Below are positions 34,296 through 46,062 of a stretch of 64,000 nt of DNA, piece by piece. The notes beneath the pieces are model-generated. The model ran no database searches, had not been told where the DNA came from, and saw only the letters and a program-made list of their open reading frames with translations. The translations under genes and the position numbers were made by a program. The stretch is taken from assembly GCA_963691705.1 (NCBI GenBank), contig OY829538.1, positions 35,484,836-35,548,835 of the forward strand, in the 5' to 3' direction. This DNA comes from Viola odorata (Eukaryota > Streptophyta > Magnoliopsida > Malpighiales > Violaceae). Numbering within the stretch: position 1 is the first letter of the stretch; every line of letters begins with the position of its first letter.

Positions 34296-35401
34296 TAGTG
34301 GTGGATTGATGGGCCACTTTGGCATTAATTAAACCTATGACATGCTGAAATCACGCTTTTATTGGCCTAAGATGCAACGTGATGTTGTGCGTGTGATTGC
34401 TAGATGTGTAGTTTGCCAAAGGGCAAAATCTCGGTTAGCTAGTCATGGTGAGTTTATGCCGCTACCCGTACCTTCCCAACCTTGGACCGATCTGTCCATG
34501 GACTTCATTGTAGGCTTACCTAAATCTTGGGATGGTAAGGATGGTATATTTGTTGTTGTGGATCGGTTTTCCAAAATGGCGCACTTTTTGCCTTGTAAAA
34601 ATACTAATGATGCGTCTCAGGTTGCTAATATATTCTTTAGAGAAGTAGTCCGCCTCCATGGTATGCCTATTAGTATTGTTAGTGACTATGATGGAAGATT
34701 TTTGAGCCACTTTTGGCAAGTGTTGTGGAGTCGCCTTGGAACTAAATTGCTGTATTCGACTTCTTGTCACCCTCAAATAGATGGCCAAACTGAGGTAGTT
34801 AACCGTACTGTAGGATCCCTTTTATGCTCTTTAGTTACTAAACATGTGTCTAAATGGACTACAAATTGTTCACCTTTTGAAGTAGTTTATGACTTTAATC
34901 TGATTACTCCCATGAATTTGACCCCTTTACCTTTGAGTGATGTTTCTAACTTATATGGACAGCACAGGGAAGAACACATCAAGAAGATACATGAGAAGGC
35001 TAAGGTGAACATTGAGCGCACGAAAGCGCCTAGTGCGCAAGCGCAATGAAAGCCGCAAGACCGCGTCCTTTCAAGTTGGCGATTGGGTGTGGCTGCACCT
35101 ACGACGTGAGAGGTTTCCAGAGAAGAGGAAAGGAAAATTAGCCCCACGAGGAGATGGCCCGTTTCAGATTTTTGAGAAGATCAACAACAACGATTACCGC
35201 CTCGACCTTCCAAGTGAGTATGGTTCGATTCATGGAACCTTTAATATTTCTGACTTACGGTTGTTTGATGCAGGTGATGAGGATGTTGCTGATCTGGATT
35301 CGAGGACGAATCCTTCTCAAGATGGAGTGGATGATACAATCCCAGCAGGAGCCAACCCTAGTGACGCGCCCACAGGCGCAACCACCCGTGCCAAGGCCTG
35401 A
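34296..35401 (+). pseudogene. Integrase of B, with in-frame deletion and frameshift
   Basis: Resumes the B frame interrupted by [11 protein letters not shown], a stop (TAA near 34328), the zinc-domain cysteines CVVCQRAKS, core DLSMDFIVGLP, VSDYDGRF and GQTEVVNRT (all three acids present). About 55-60 bases are missing after KHVSKWT, removing the conserved FIEFAYN segment. A frameshift near 35020 puts the C-terminal domain (FQVGDWVWLHLRRERFPEKRKG) in the frame that runs into the 3' LTR. TGA 35399-35401 ends it; B2 reads CGA there, and in B the same frame stays open to 35633 with GPITRARARALQ. Confidence 0.87.
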
Positions 35402-36490
35402 GCCTTGGAGGATGCAGCCGCGAGCCTCCCATTGCCGCCCACGGGCCCGATCACTCGTGCCAGGGCCCGAGCCCTACAAGTGAGGTTCAGTAGCCTCATC
35501 CACCTAGAACTAAAGGTAGAGACAACCTCGGAGGAAGCCAACCTACGCGCGCCCCAACCGCGCCTTGTAACCCTAATCTACACCGCGTCCGCGCCTACGG
35601 ATGCGCTACACATGGCCACCTCGGACCTTTAGGTCCACCAGTGCCCTTCTCCCATTTTTGACCAGGCCATGATCATTTATAATACAAGAGAGGAGTCCAG
35701 AGCAAAAATCAGGAGAAACGCCCGAAGGATTTAGGACAGGCCCAAATCACAAGCCCGCATTGGATAGTTAAAGCCACGACCGAGCCTTTTGAAGATTGGA
35801 ACATATTTCCTCGCACAATATTCATCCCAACACTTCATCTATGTGTTAGGACGTTTTCCTCCAAATTTCAGTGGGAACTCTTGAGGGAATAAGGAAAACG
35901 CCTTGTTTCCTTAAAATGTGATTCGGCGGACCCGCAAGCAAAGTCACTTAGGCCTTTTGACCTAAACGGCGGTGCCTGCACCTCTATCCTTATTATTAGA
36001 CTTTATTTATATTATTTTAGGGTTTCAGAACTTATTTGGAAGGGTGGCTTGTTGCCATTTTCGTTTAAGTCATTATTTAGAAACTAAACTAGTTTCCATT
36101 TTTGGAATTAGGGTTTAGCGCTTCTTTAAAAAGGAGCCGCCCATGTTATTTTTTGGGTAGACTATTTTGATTATTGAAAGCAGATTGCTTTGGATCTTTA
36201 TCCACTTGTTCTTGATGAACCTTGCAAGTAATTGAGTTTTAAGCATTCGATTAGCTTGTCAAGTAAAACTTGAAAGCACCATTCATTGAGTCACCCGTTC
36301 TTTGGATTGCTAAGCATTGCGATTTGGAGATTCAAAGGTTTGACGCAAGATCCTCAAGGGATTCTGCATAGAGTGCCAAGCATTGCGACTTGGAGATTCA
36401 CGTGTCTTCTTCAAGTTATTTTCCGCATTGAAAACCTCGTCATCGGACAACGATCTAAGGAGAGCGTTCTAGCCTACAAGGAACACATCA
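35332..36490 (+). repeat. 3' LTR of B
   Basis: 1159 bp, TGATACAATCCC to GAACACATCA, followed by TTCAC at 36491-36495. The preceding AAGATGGAGTGGA is a weak polypurine tract. Encodes the pol tail for the first 300 bases. Confidence 0.92.
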
Positions 36491-36495
36491 TTCAC
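36491..36495. repeat. Right target site duplication of B (TTCAC)
   Basis: Matches 5991-5995; host codons continue across it as VVFTFAVNTP. Confidence 0.93.
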
Positions 36496-37962
36496 ATTCG
36501 CTGTTAATACTCCTAGCCAAGACCTACACGCGGTCCCATTTAACTATGGATATACGGTGGTCACCACTCCTCCTATCGCCGCACCAACAGAGCCTGCTAT
36601 CGGCGAAACCTCTCACATCGGGGGCATGACCTGTAACGGAAGATGTTACATATCGAAGGAAGTAGAGAAACAACGACAAGCCAAAGGAAAAAATCCTTTG
36701 GTCCGCAAAGAGACGGTAGAAGAGATGCAAGGGTTGAACAAACCTGTAACCGAGGACGAGACAACTGAATTCCTCAAGATCATGAAATAGAGCGAGTTCA
36801 GCATCATCGAACTACTAAAGAAAACCCCGGCTCATATTTCCATCATGGAGCTAATCCTTGCTTCAGAGCCTCATCGCCAAGCTCTCTTAAAAGTCTTGAA
36901 GCAAGCCTTCATAACTAAGGATATCACCACGAAAGGGGTGGAAAACCTTATCGGGAGGATTCAAGCCCTAAGCAGTATTTCCTTCTCTGAAGGAGAGATC
37001 GACCCCACAGGAAGAGGTCACAACAAGGCCATATACATCACGGTAGAATGTAAAGGACATGTCATAGTGAAGGCTCTGATCGACAACGGGTCCGCACTAA
37101 ATGTCATGCCCAGGCATGTCTTCGAACAACTACCGGTTGATTTTTCTCACATGAAACCTAGCGGAATGATGGCTAGGGCTATCGATGGCACCACTCGAGA
37201 GATCATCGGGAACTTTGAATTGGATATGGTCATCGGGCCCCACACTTTCGCCTTGACATTTCAGATCATGGAAATCCAACCCGCCTACAACATGCTTCTA
37301 GGACTACCGTGGATCCATTCGGCAGGAGTCGTCCCCTCTTCCCTACATCAATGCCTCAAGTACGTCAAAGATAATGCCCTCGTCACGATAAAGGCAGAAG
37401 AAGACTTAATCTTGGCCAAGCATTCGTCCGTACCTTACATCGAGACTGCTGAAACCTTGGAGAGCTCTTTTCCAGCCTTCGAAATCATCAACGCGGATTG
37501 GATCGAGGAAAGATCCCCCATTTTTGAAGCCTTGAATTCTGAAACGGCCGAAACAACCACTAAGTTAATACCAGAGGGAAATTTCCAGCTGGGAAAATGG
37601 CTCGGGGCCGAGATACAAGGGTCGAAAGGCTGGGTATCTCCAAAGAGCTTCGGAGACCGCTTTGGTTTAGGGTACCAACCCAACGAGGCCGATTTTGCCA
37701 GAATTGCCCAAGAAAAGAAAGAAAAGCAGCTAGCTAAGCTATTTGGACGTTCTTCGCCAAGTGGTAAAATGTAAATCTCCCATATCAGAACCACGTTCCC
37801 CTTCGCAGCTGAAACCATCAATGAAAGTCCGATCAGGGTATCGGACCTCCGTATTTGCACTCTGGGAGAAGAAGAATCGTCGCCTGGTTTAGTCATTTTC
37901 GTAAGGAAGTTAGGGGAGTCTGTATGCAACTGGACCACCACCATGCTTCTGGATGTCTCTTT
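36496..37962 (+). pseudogene. Gag end and protease of A1 (exon 1)
   Basis: One frame with stops at TAG 36788-36790 and TAA 37772-37774, yet open in the same frame before, between and after (to 37963). The protease has ALIDNGSALNVM (Asp at 37082-37084) and MLLGLPWIHSAGVVPSSLHQ, a form typical of Ogre and related Tat elements. After TAA 37772 about 60 codons remain clearly coding-like (VSDLRICTLGEEE) up to the predicted intron donor, so that stop is a later mutation. Confidence 0.8.
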
Positions 37963-38118
37963 GTAATTACTCCTTTTTGAAAAAATAATATAATACGTTG
38001 TGTGCACGTTTTCTTACGAAAATATTTTTGTAGGGACTCATGCTCCCCTTTGTTAAAAATCAATATATATGCAATTTTCATTTTACGCATCTCTTATTTT
38101 TCGCATTTTTATTTTCAG
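37963..38118 (+). other. Predicted intron between protease and RT of A1
   Basis: Donor GTAATTAC at 37963, acceptor in TTTTTATTTTCAG ending 38118, 156 bases, AT-rich with stops in the coding frame (TAA 37964-37966). Removal joins the two exons in frame. Ogre elements are known to have an intron at this place. The length is a multiple of three but stops inside make splicing necessary. Confidence 0.65.
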
Positions 38119-39643
38119 GATGAATATTAGTTTGGATTGTCTTGATAAAACCTATGTCTTTACTGGCGAAGAAATCATCCTCACAACCGAAGACAAGGTC
38201 GAAATCTCCTGCGAATTGACCCGTTTACTAGAAAGTTCAGAAAAGGAAATAACCCCTCATCAGGAGGAATTGGACGAAGTAAATTTGAGGGCAAGCAATG
38301 AGAATCAAAAGCTGGTTAAGATCGAAACTACCTTGGACACGACTCAGAGAGAGAGGTTGATTTCCCTCCTCAAAGACTACTCAGACGTATTTGCATGGTC
38401 ATACGCCGATATGCCAGGTCTTGATCCCAGAATAGTTGAGCATCGCATCCCGTTGAAGCCTGAGTTTAAACCTGTCAAACAAAAACTCCGAAGGATGCAT
38501 CCAGACATCCTTTTGAAAATCAAAGAAGAAGTTACCAAGCATCTAGATGCGGGTTTCTTAAGAGTTGCCGAGTACCCAGAATGGATCGCCAATATAGTGC
38601 CAGTGCCTAAGAAAGATGGGAAAGTCCGCATATGCGCGGACTTCCGGGATCTTAATCGAGCCAGCCCTAAAGATGACTTCCCGCTTCCCCATATCGACAT
38701 CTTAGTGGATAGTGCCGCCAGTAACGACATGTTCTCCTTTATGGATGGATTTTTAGGATACAATCAGATCAAGATGGCACCCGAAGACAGTGAGAAGACA
38801 ACCTTCATCACACCCCGGGGAACCTTCTGCTACAAAGTAATGCCCTTCGGATTAAGGAACGCAGGAGCCACTTACCAATGTGCTGCCGTCACCCTTTTCC
38901 ATGACATGATGCATAAAGATTTGGAAATATATGTCGATGACATGATAGCCAAATCTCGCGGGACGCAAGATCATGTAGACATTTTAAAGAAGGTATTCGA
39001 AAGATTGAGGCAATTTCAGCTACGGCTAAACCCAGCTAAGTGTACCTTTGGAGTGACCTCTAGAAAGTTGTTGGGATTCATCGTTAGCAACAAAGGCATA
39101 GAAGTGGATCCTGATAAGATAAAGGCAATTCAAGAGCTACCCACTCACAGCATCGAAAAAGAAGTACGGAGCTTCTTATGATGCATCAACTACATCTCTC
39201 GCTTTATCAGCCAGTTAACACTTACCTGCGAGCCGATGTTCAAAATGTTAAGGAAGCACGGAAATGCAGAATGGGATGAAGATTGCCAGAAAGCCTTTGA
39301 GAAAATCAAGACATATCTACAAAGCCCACCTGTACTAGTTCCCCCGACACCAGGACGTCCCTTGCTCATGTATATGACAGTCACGGCTAGTGTCATGGGC
39401 TGTGTTTTGGGATAACACGATGAGTTAGGCAGGTGTGAACAAGCCATCTACTACCTCAGCAAAAAATTCAACGAATTCAAAATGCGCTACTTTATGTTGG
39501 AACGAACTTGTTGTGCCCTAGCATGGTGCGCCCGAAGGCTCCGGCAGTACATGTTGTATTACACGACATGGCTAATCTTCCGCATGGATCCCTTGAAATA
39601 CATCTTCGAGAAGCAGTATCTGGGAAGTCGTATTTGTAGATGA
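38119..39643 (+). pseudogene. RT and RNase H of A1 (exon 2)
   Basis: RT with YPEWIANIVPVPKKDGK, RICADFRDLNRASPKD, VMPFGLRNAGATYQ and catalytic YVDDM (38930-38944). Open from 38120 to 39179, then TGA 39179-39181 (A2 has GGA). The RNase H region follows with FMSYMTVTASVMG-like residues and stops near 39413. At 39641-39643 is a TGA that A2 shares. The RT is well preserved apart from its premature end. Confidence 0.85.
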
Positions 39644-41559
39644 CAAGTCTTATTGGCCGAGCACGAGATCATATATATAACACGGAAGGCGGTTAAGGCA
39701 AGCGCCGTCGCCGATCACTTGGCTGATCACACCTTGGACGAATATGAGTCATTGAGCTTCGACTTCCCTGATGAGGACATCATATTGATTAGCGACGAGA
39801 TCGCGGAAGATCTTAGAGAAGATGGTTGGTGGACCATGTTCTTCGACAGTGCGATGAACCTCTCAAGCAAGGGAGTAGGAGCCGTGGTCATAGCCCTAGA
39901 TGGTCGTCAATTCCCCATAACATGCAAGTTGAACTTCCCATGTACCAACAACATCGCCGAGTACGAGGCATGCATCAGCGGTCTGACGGCAGCAATCGAC
40001 TTAAAAGTAAAAAAGCTCAAAATCTTCGGCGATTCAACCCTCGTCATCTACCAAGCCCAGGATTTGTAGCAGACACGGGACACTAAGCTCATCCCTTATT
40101 AGAGGTTACTCACCCAACTCACGCGGGAATTCGAGGAAACCAAATTCGACCGAGTTGACAGAGAAAAGAACCGCTTCGCAGACGCGTTAGCCACGTTGAC
40201 CTCAATGTTCAAGTTAGAATGCGGAGTAATGCTTCAACCATTGAGAGTGGAAGTAAAGGAAACTTCCGCATGCTGTGTCACCTTGGAAGAAGAACCTGAT
40301 GGGAAGCCATGGTTCCACGACTTAGTACAATTTATCAGAAACCGGGAGTATCCACTAGGGGGCAAGCCGGGTTAGGAAAAAGACCCTCCAACACTTGGCT
40401 TTAGACTTCTACCTCGACGGCGAAGTTTTGTATAAAAAGAGAGCTGATGGAGCTTTGCTTCGTTGCGTCACCATAGCAGAGGCCAAGAGAATCATAACGG
40501 AGATCCATGAAGGGGTTTGTTCCACACACGCAAGTGGACATATATGATGGCGAGACAAATAATGAGACAAGGTTATTTTTAGCTCACCATCGAACGAGAT
40601 TGAATCGACTACTTCCAGAAGTGCCACAAGTGTCAGATCTACGCGGACCATCTCCATGTCCCTCCGGCGCCTCTCTTCAACATGACGTCGCCTTGGCCTT
40701 TTGCGATATGGGGAATCAACATCATCGGCCAAATTCACCCGAAAGCCTCTAATGGCCATCGCTTCATCCTCGTGGCAATCGATTACTTTACCAAGTGGGT
40801 GGAAGCCGCCTCTTACTCCAACATCACTCAGAAAACAAACATGCGATTCATTGAGAAGAACATCATTTAATGTCATGGGGTCCCAGAAACGATCATCACA
40901 GACAACGACACTAATCTAAACGAGAAAATGATCGTCAGTCTTTGCCAACGTTGGAAGGTGAAGCATCGAAACTCGTCACCATATCGACCAAAAATGAATG
41001 GCATAGTTGAAGCAGCAAACAAAAAATTGAAGAAGATCATCCAAAAAATGGTGGTTACTCACAAAGATTGGCATGACATGCTTCCTTTCGCACTGTATGC
41101 TTACCGGATAGCAACCCGTACGTCCACCGGAGCAACTCCCTACTCCTTAGTCTACGACATGGAAGCCGTAATTCCTCTTGAGGTAGAAATCCCTTCTCTC
41201 AGAATCCTGGCAGTATCAGAAGTAGAAGAATCGGATTGGGCAAGGGTGAGGTACGAGCAGTTAAACCTCATTCATGAGAAGTGCTTGGCCGCTATCTGCC
41301 ATGCGCAATTGTATCAGAAAAGGATGGCCAACGCTTATAACAAGAAAGTACGACCTCCCAAGTTCAAGACCGGGATTTAGTATTGAAGAAGATTCTCCCT
41401 CATCAGGAGGCTAGTCAAGGAAAGTGGGCCCCAAAGTACGAGGGTCCGTATTTAGTTAAAAGTGCATTCTCGGGGGGTGCCCTAATGCTAACCAATATGG
41501 ATGGAGATGACCTACCAAGACCAGTAAATGCCGATGCCGTCAAGATATACCTCGCCTAA
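39644..41559 (+). pseudogene. Second RNase H and integrase of A1
   Basis: Archaeal-type RNase H (39800-40240): MFFDSAMNLSSKGVGAVV, NNIAEYEACISGL, FGDSTLVIYQ; TAG near 40066 stands where A2 has TGG. A frameshift near 40360 precedes the integrase; the zinc domain and core are in several frames (FAIWGINIIGQ, ITDNDTNL, NGIVEAANK). The first Asp of the core reads Asn here (INIIG, where A2 has IDIMG). 40928-41380 is open. The last residues NADAVKIYLA end at TAA 41557-41559. Less intact than A2. Confidence 0.82.
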
Positions 41560-44019
41560 AGTGTCCCGGACCGTGTATCTTGCCGAATCAAAGACATAGG
41601 GTTTTATCATGACAGTACCACTCAAATGTTTATCCTGAAAGTAATAAAATGAGTTTTTTCAGGAGATGCTTGTTATTTTAAACCTTTTTTCCTCTTTCTT
41701 AAACTTATGAGATGACAAAAGGAGGCATGGCATCGGTGGTTCCCAAGGAGTAATTCGAGACATAAGACACGACACTTAGATTAACGCCACTAATCAATCT
41801 TAAAGTTTTGCTGGAATATAATGTCTCACACCTCATCTCATCATCGCGATAGGACCAGGGAATTCCCCTCGTAGCAGCTCCTGAATTGCCACAGCAGGCC
41901 GTCTTAAAAAGCGAATCAGGAAAGATTTAAAAAAGCAGTCACCATCTAAATTAAAAATTCTTTTTCCTCGCAGTACTACCAGCACATCCTGCAACCACTC
42001 TCAAAGGACTGAATGCATAAAGGGAGATCACCCCGCAAAGCTATCATCCGATCATCGAGAGGATTGTCTGAGCCTGTAACACTATTCAAGAACTTAAAGA
42101 CTATCCACCATCAGAATTTCACAGCAATACTATTATCCAGTTTGAGCGAGGATTGAATGCTGGACCAAAGTCACAAAGCCCATCCTATGCCGGCCGAGCA
42201 GTCGGAAGCTAGTGGCATAGGTTCCCATCTCCATTCGCCTATTTGGAGGAGTTCACCATCAAGACGTCACGGTCGTTAAGCGCCCTTTGCATGCAGAACT
42301 CCTGGAGTAGAAGCACGACAAAAAGCTGTCCTCCCAGGGCCACAATCAACATACTTAATGCGGTCTCGTTCAAGAAGTTTCTCAACGTCCGCCCCATGAT
42401 CAACACGATGAAGATCAATCTTTTAATTTGTGGACCACTAACTGCTGATTGACGGTGATCGCATTCACTTGTTTTATCCATAATCCCTTGCTGTAAAAAG
42501 CGTCAGAACTCCTCTCTGAAGAGGGACAACCGGACTGCAAGTATCACCCACGCCGAGACGGGAATTACGGCAAAGCATCTAAAGCAAAGCCATCATCAAC
42601 CAACATCCGATGCAAGTCACACCGCAGTGACCCATATATGGCCCGTCCAAAAGGGAGAGCTTAAAACTTATCAATTGCATTACTTTCTCTCAAAAATCGT
42701 CTTTCATTTACTCCTCATTCTTCTCTCCTTATTTTTTTAGGAACTGGATCACCCCATTGTTGCCTACATGAGATTGGTAGAAGTCGCCCTCGCAGCCCGC
42801 TGCACATTTTGGGGATAGAAGATTTTCTCCTTATCCCAAAGCAATCACGGAGCAAATCAGCGAAGGTCCGGCATTGGCCAGTAAGCAAATGAACAAAAAA
42901 TACGGATCTCATCCTCACTCCAACCTAGATCGGCGGTTCCCGCAAAGCATCTGAAAAAGAAACCAATCAAAGTATCTAAGCAAAGTGTTCCTGAACTAGG
43001 ACCACGCCGTAAGCACCCTCGAAAAGCCAGGCTAAGGAAAGGGAGAATCCAAAACTTATGTCATTTTTATTTTCGAATCAGCTTTCCTTTTCTACTCCGT
43101 TGTCCCCTCTTCATTTCGCAGGGACTTAAATCATCCCATTATCATCTGCATAAAGCTTGTGGAAGAGGCCCTCACAGCCCCGCTGCACATTTCAGGGGAA
43201 TCCATCTTTCTTCCCCCTTATTAAAATTCATTTTTTGTTCCTGCTCACTTTGTTAGCTTTAATTTGCCTATGGTCGTCTGGCCCACTAGGGGCAACCCTT
43301 TAGATTCTTGTTGGACTCTTGCAAATAGGTCGTCCCCCGCATCCTAGCTTTAAACTATCAATCAATCAAAAAATCCTTTTTTAGCCAGGCTAAAACAAAA
43401 ATCCATACTACTCTCATAGCATATTCATGCATTTCATAGGTCGGGGATGTTAAATCCCTTTGTTAAATAAAGCATCCATCAAAATTACATGTCATACATG
43501 ATCTTACTTATTTGCTCTTTATATCTGCTATTTGCTTTGTATAATCGAATCCCTTCGTAAGCAGTCACAGACAAATCTCGGTAAGCATTTTCGAGCCGTT
43601 ACGCCTTATCCTTTCATGAGCGTAAGTGCCTGACTAAGTACTAGTTAAATTCACATAATATCCAGGGTACATGTGCTATTAGACATGGGATAGTAATAAA
43701 ATGATGTGGGACTTTTACGATCTTCTCCATTTTTTTCGTTTCTTCCCTCTTTCCACCACATGTGCCATCACTCCTAAAAAACCTTCACTATCACTCATAC
43801 CCCGGGAGCTAAGGAGTAGTTTCAGCTAAGATTGCTAGCCGGAAGTAAAAAGCACGCCAAGTTCAAGTTCACGACGAAGGAGACGAAAAAGGTCACCTAA
43901 GGATCGCTAAGAACCATCACTGAAGAGAGACCAAAAACCCAAAGATAAAGGCCGAGGCCTTAAGCTAGAACGGGAAGAGATCGAGACAAAGGTTGTGCTT
44001 GCTCTGCTCTGATGCATTT
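41560..44019 (+). other. 3' region of A1, first part
   Basis: No convincing gene. A 42243-42452 segment matches A2 (60519-60812) in part but not as a conserved frame. Two copies of a segment centred on GCCCGCTGCACATTT (42737-42815 and 43120-43200, about 385 bases apart) recur in A2 (59809-59895 and 60181-60271), so this duplication predates both insertions. Confidence 0.55.
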
Positions 44020-44520
44020 CAAATCAAAAGAGAAAAATAAAAAAAGGAAAAAATAAGAGAAAAAAAAAGGGAAGAAAAGAAAAAAGAAAAAAAAAGAAAA
44101 AGAAAAAAAGAAAAAAAGAAAAAAAGAAGAAAAAAAGAAAGAAAAAGAAAAAGAGAGAAATGCTCAGCCCAGGGACAACTAAGCTCAAGAAGTCTCGAGG
44201 AAAACATCCCCCTAGTGAAAACTCGAGAAGAAAAGGGCCCAAGGCCAACTCAAGTAGTAAATCTCGAAAAGAACAACGACAACACTCCCTAGTGAAGACT
44301 CGAGAAGAAAAAGGGCATAGAGCCAACTCAAGGAATCTCGAAGGAAACATTCCCTAGTAAAGACTCGAGGAAAGGGCCTTGGCCAACTGGAAAACAACAT
44401 TCCCAGCAAGGGTCCAAGAACTCATGCACTCTGTCAAGAAAAACATTCGCAGCAAAAATGAAGGAACTTGCGCTCCTCGCCCTTGTCAGGGCCGATCAAC
44501 GAGCATTACTCATCAAAAAC
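44020..44520 (+). repeat. Purine tract and CTCGAGAAG minisatellite in A1
   Basis: 44020-44160 is almost pure A/G on the plus strand. 44170-44450 has four or more units of about 70-75 bases built of CTAGTGAAGACTCGAGAAGAAAAGGG, CCAACTC and TCTCGA. Both have counterparts in A2 (58260-58580 and 58628-58740). ORFs here are composition artefacts. Confidence 0.7.
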
Positions 44521-44889
44521 CTTTAAACTCTTTAGAAAAGCACATCTTTACCAAAACAAGCTTCTTTCCAGACATTTCATATCCCTTCATCATTTTTTGT
44601 GAAAGTCCCATCGATTATTAGAATGCCCATGCATGTGCATCTTCATTTGAAGTCTATTCAGTCGGATTGACATTGCGAATTTGAAATTATGTATCATGTT
44701 AGTTGCATCTTTATGAGCGTAAAACACTTAACCTTATTTCAGAGCGTGAGTGCAAACACTAATATCAGGTGAGGATTGCTTACGGCTACAAATTGTGGGA
44801 AAGTCTTATCCTTGGGGTCGTTACCTCCTGAATAGGATGCAGATGCATTCTAGGTTCGTATCAAGGCCGCTGGTAACAAAATTGAACAA

Positions 44890-45935
44890 CTCTCCTCCTA
44901 GAGTGATCAGTAGCATTTTTCTCCTCCTAGAGTGACATCATACATTTCTTCCTCCCAGAGTAATCATTTGCATCTTTCTCCTCCTAGAGTGACATCATAC
45001 GTTCCTTCCTCCTAGAGTGATAACACCTACGTTTCATCCTCCTAAAGTGATGATTAGTTTATTTCTGCACCTCGCTTCTTCTCCTACGGGATTAACGTCA
45101 TTTAAATTTCTGCACTTTTACATTTCCTCCTTCCAGAGTGACAACTTTATATTTTCCTCCTCCTAGAGTGATACATCATGCATTTTTCTCCTCCCAGAGT
45201 GACATCATTCGCATTTCATCCTCCTAGAGTGACCGTAGTTTAATTTCCGCATTTTACGTCTTCTCCTACGAGATTGACGTTGTTTACATTTCTGTACTGA
45301 ATTTCCTCCTCCCAGAGTGACAACATCGTGCATTTTCCTCCTCCCAGAGTGACATCATTTGTATTTCCTCCTCCTAGAGTGACAACACATATTTCCTCCT
45401 CGTAGAGTGACATCATTTGCATTTACCTCCTCCTAGAGTGATATCATGCATTTTCCTCCTCCTAGAGCGACAACATTTGCATTTTCCTCCTCTTAGAGGG
45501 ACATCATTAGGACAGATCATTCGTATTTTTGCGGATCGCGCATTATCCTCCCGAAGCAACGTCAATTACATGTCAAATGCTTATCCCCCCAGTGGGGCTG
45601 TCATTTACATTTTCGTAAAACTACCTTCCATTCTTGTCAAAGTAGTTGTCATTTATATTTTCTACAATTCATGTTTCCCTTAATGTCCACGTAAATCTAG
45701 ACTTATACCTTTGCAGGATATCCGATCAATAATTTATCTCCTCCTAGAGTGACATCAATGAATCCTCCTCCCAGAGTGACATCAACGAATCCTCCTCCTA
45801 GAGTGACAGCAACAATCTATCTCCTCCCAGAGTGACATCAACGAATCCTCCTCCCAGAGTGACATCTACAACAATATCTCATCCCAGAGTGACAACAACG
45901 AACTTACCTCCTCCCAGAGTGACATCATCACGGTG
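44890..45935 (+). repeat. CCTCCTAGAGTGACATCAT minisatellite in A1
   Basis: About 20 units of 25-35 bases in 44890-45515 and eight more in 45735-45935, with core CTCCTCCYAGAGTGACATCA. The intervening 45515-45735 is unique. The same family lies in A2 at 56440-56815 and 57000-57770. Confidence 0.85.
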
Positions 45936-45957
45936 AGATTGAGGTAAGACCCGCTAT

Positions 45958-46062
45958 GTCGCTAAAATTTGGATATGTTGGGGCAACCGTCTTTACTGCT
46001 TATCAAATACTTCGATAAGACAGTAAAGACGGGGCAACTGTTGATACCCAAATTTTGACGCC
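45958..46062 (+). other. Palindrome spanning the A1 polypurine tract and LTR start
   Basis: Inner stem: 45987-46004 pairs with 46014-46032 (18 pairs, one bulged A, loop of 9). The outer arms AAAATTTGG (45964-45972) and CCAAATTTT (46048-46056) also pair, beyond an unpaired island with GGGGCAAC on both sides. The polypurine tract (46025-46038, AAAGACGGGGCAAC) forms part of the right arm. A2 has the same structure. Confidence 0.75.

Larger units (their letters stand above)
5996..36490 (+). mobile_element. B: CRM-like Ty3/gypsy element, interrupted by C
   Basis: Complete element with two 1159-bp LTRs (5996-7154, 35332-36490) and TTCAC duplications. About 7.85 kb once C (11658-34295) and one TAGTG are subtracted. 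Order: LTR, primer site, leader, gag, protease, linker, RT, RNase H, integrase, LTR, which is the Ty3/gypsy order. The pol C-terminus runs into the 3' LTR and has a GPITRARA motif, as described for CRM chromoviruses. I see no conventional chromodomain. All ORFs are broken. It inserted into A1 near the gag-protease boundary. Confidence 0.9.

Noticed and set aside
42239..42481. Candidate conserved small gene in the Ogre-like 3' region, compared with 60519-60812
   Set aside because: A short stretch aligns between A1 and A2, but frames differ outside it and neither strand shows a consistent start and stop.
44019..44409. Phe/Leu-rich and basic ORFs in A1
   Set aside because: Products of the purine tract and the CTCGAG minisatellite, without coding pattern; the A2 counterpart does not keep the frames.
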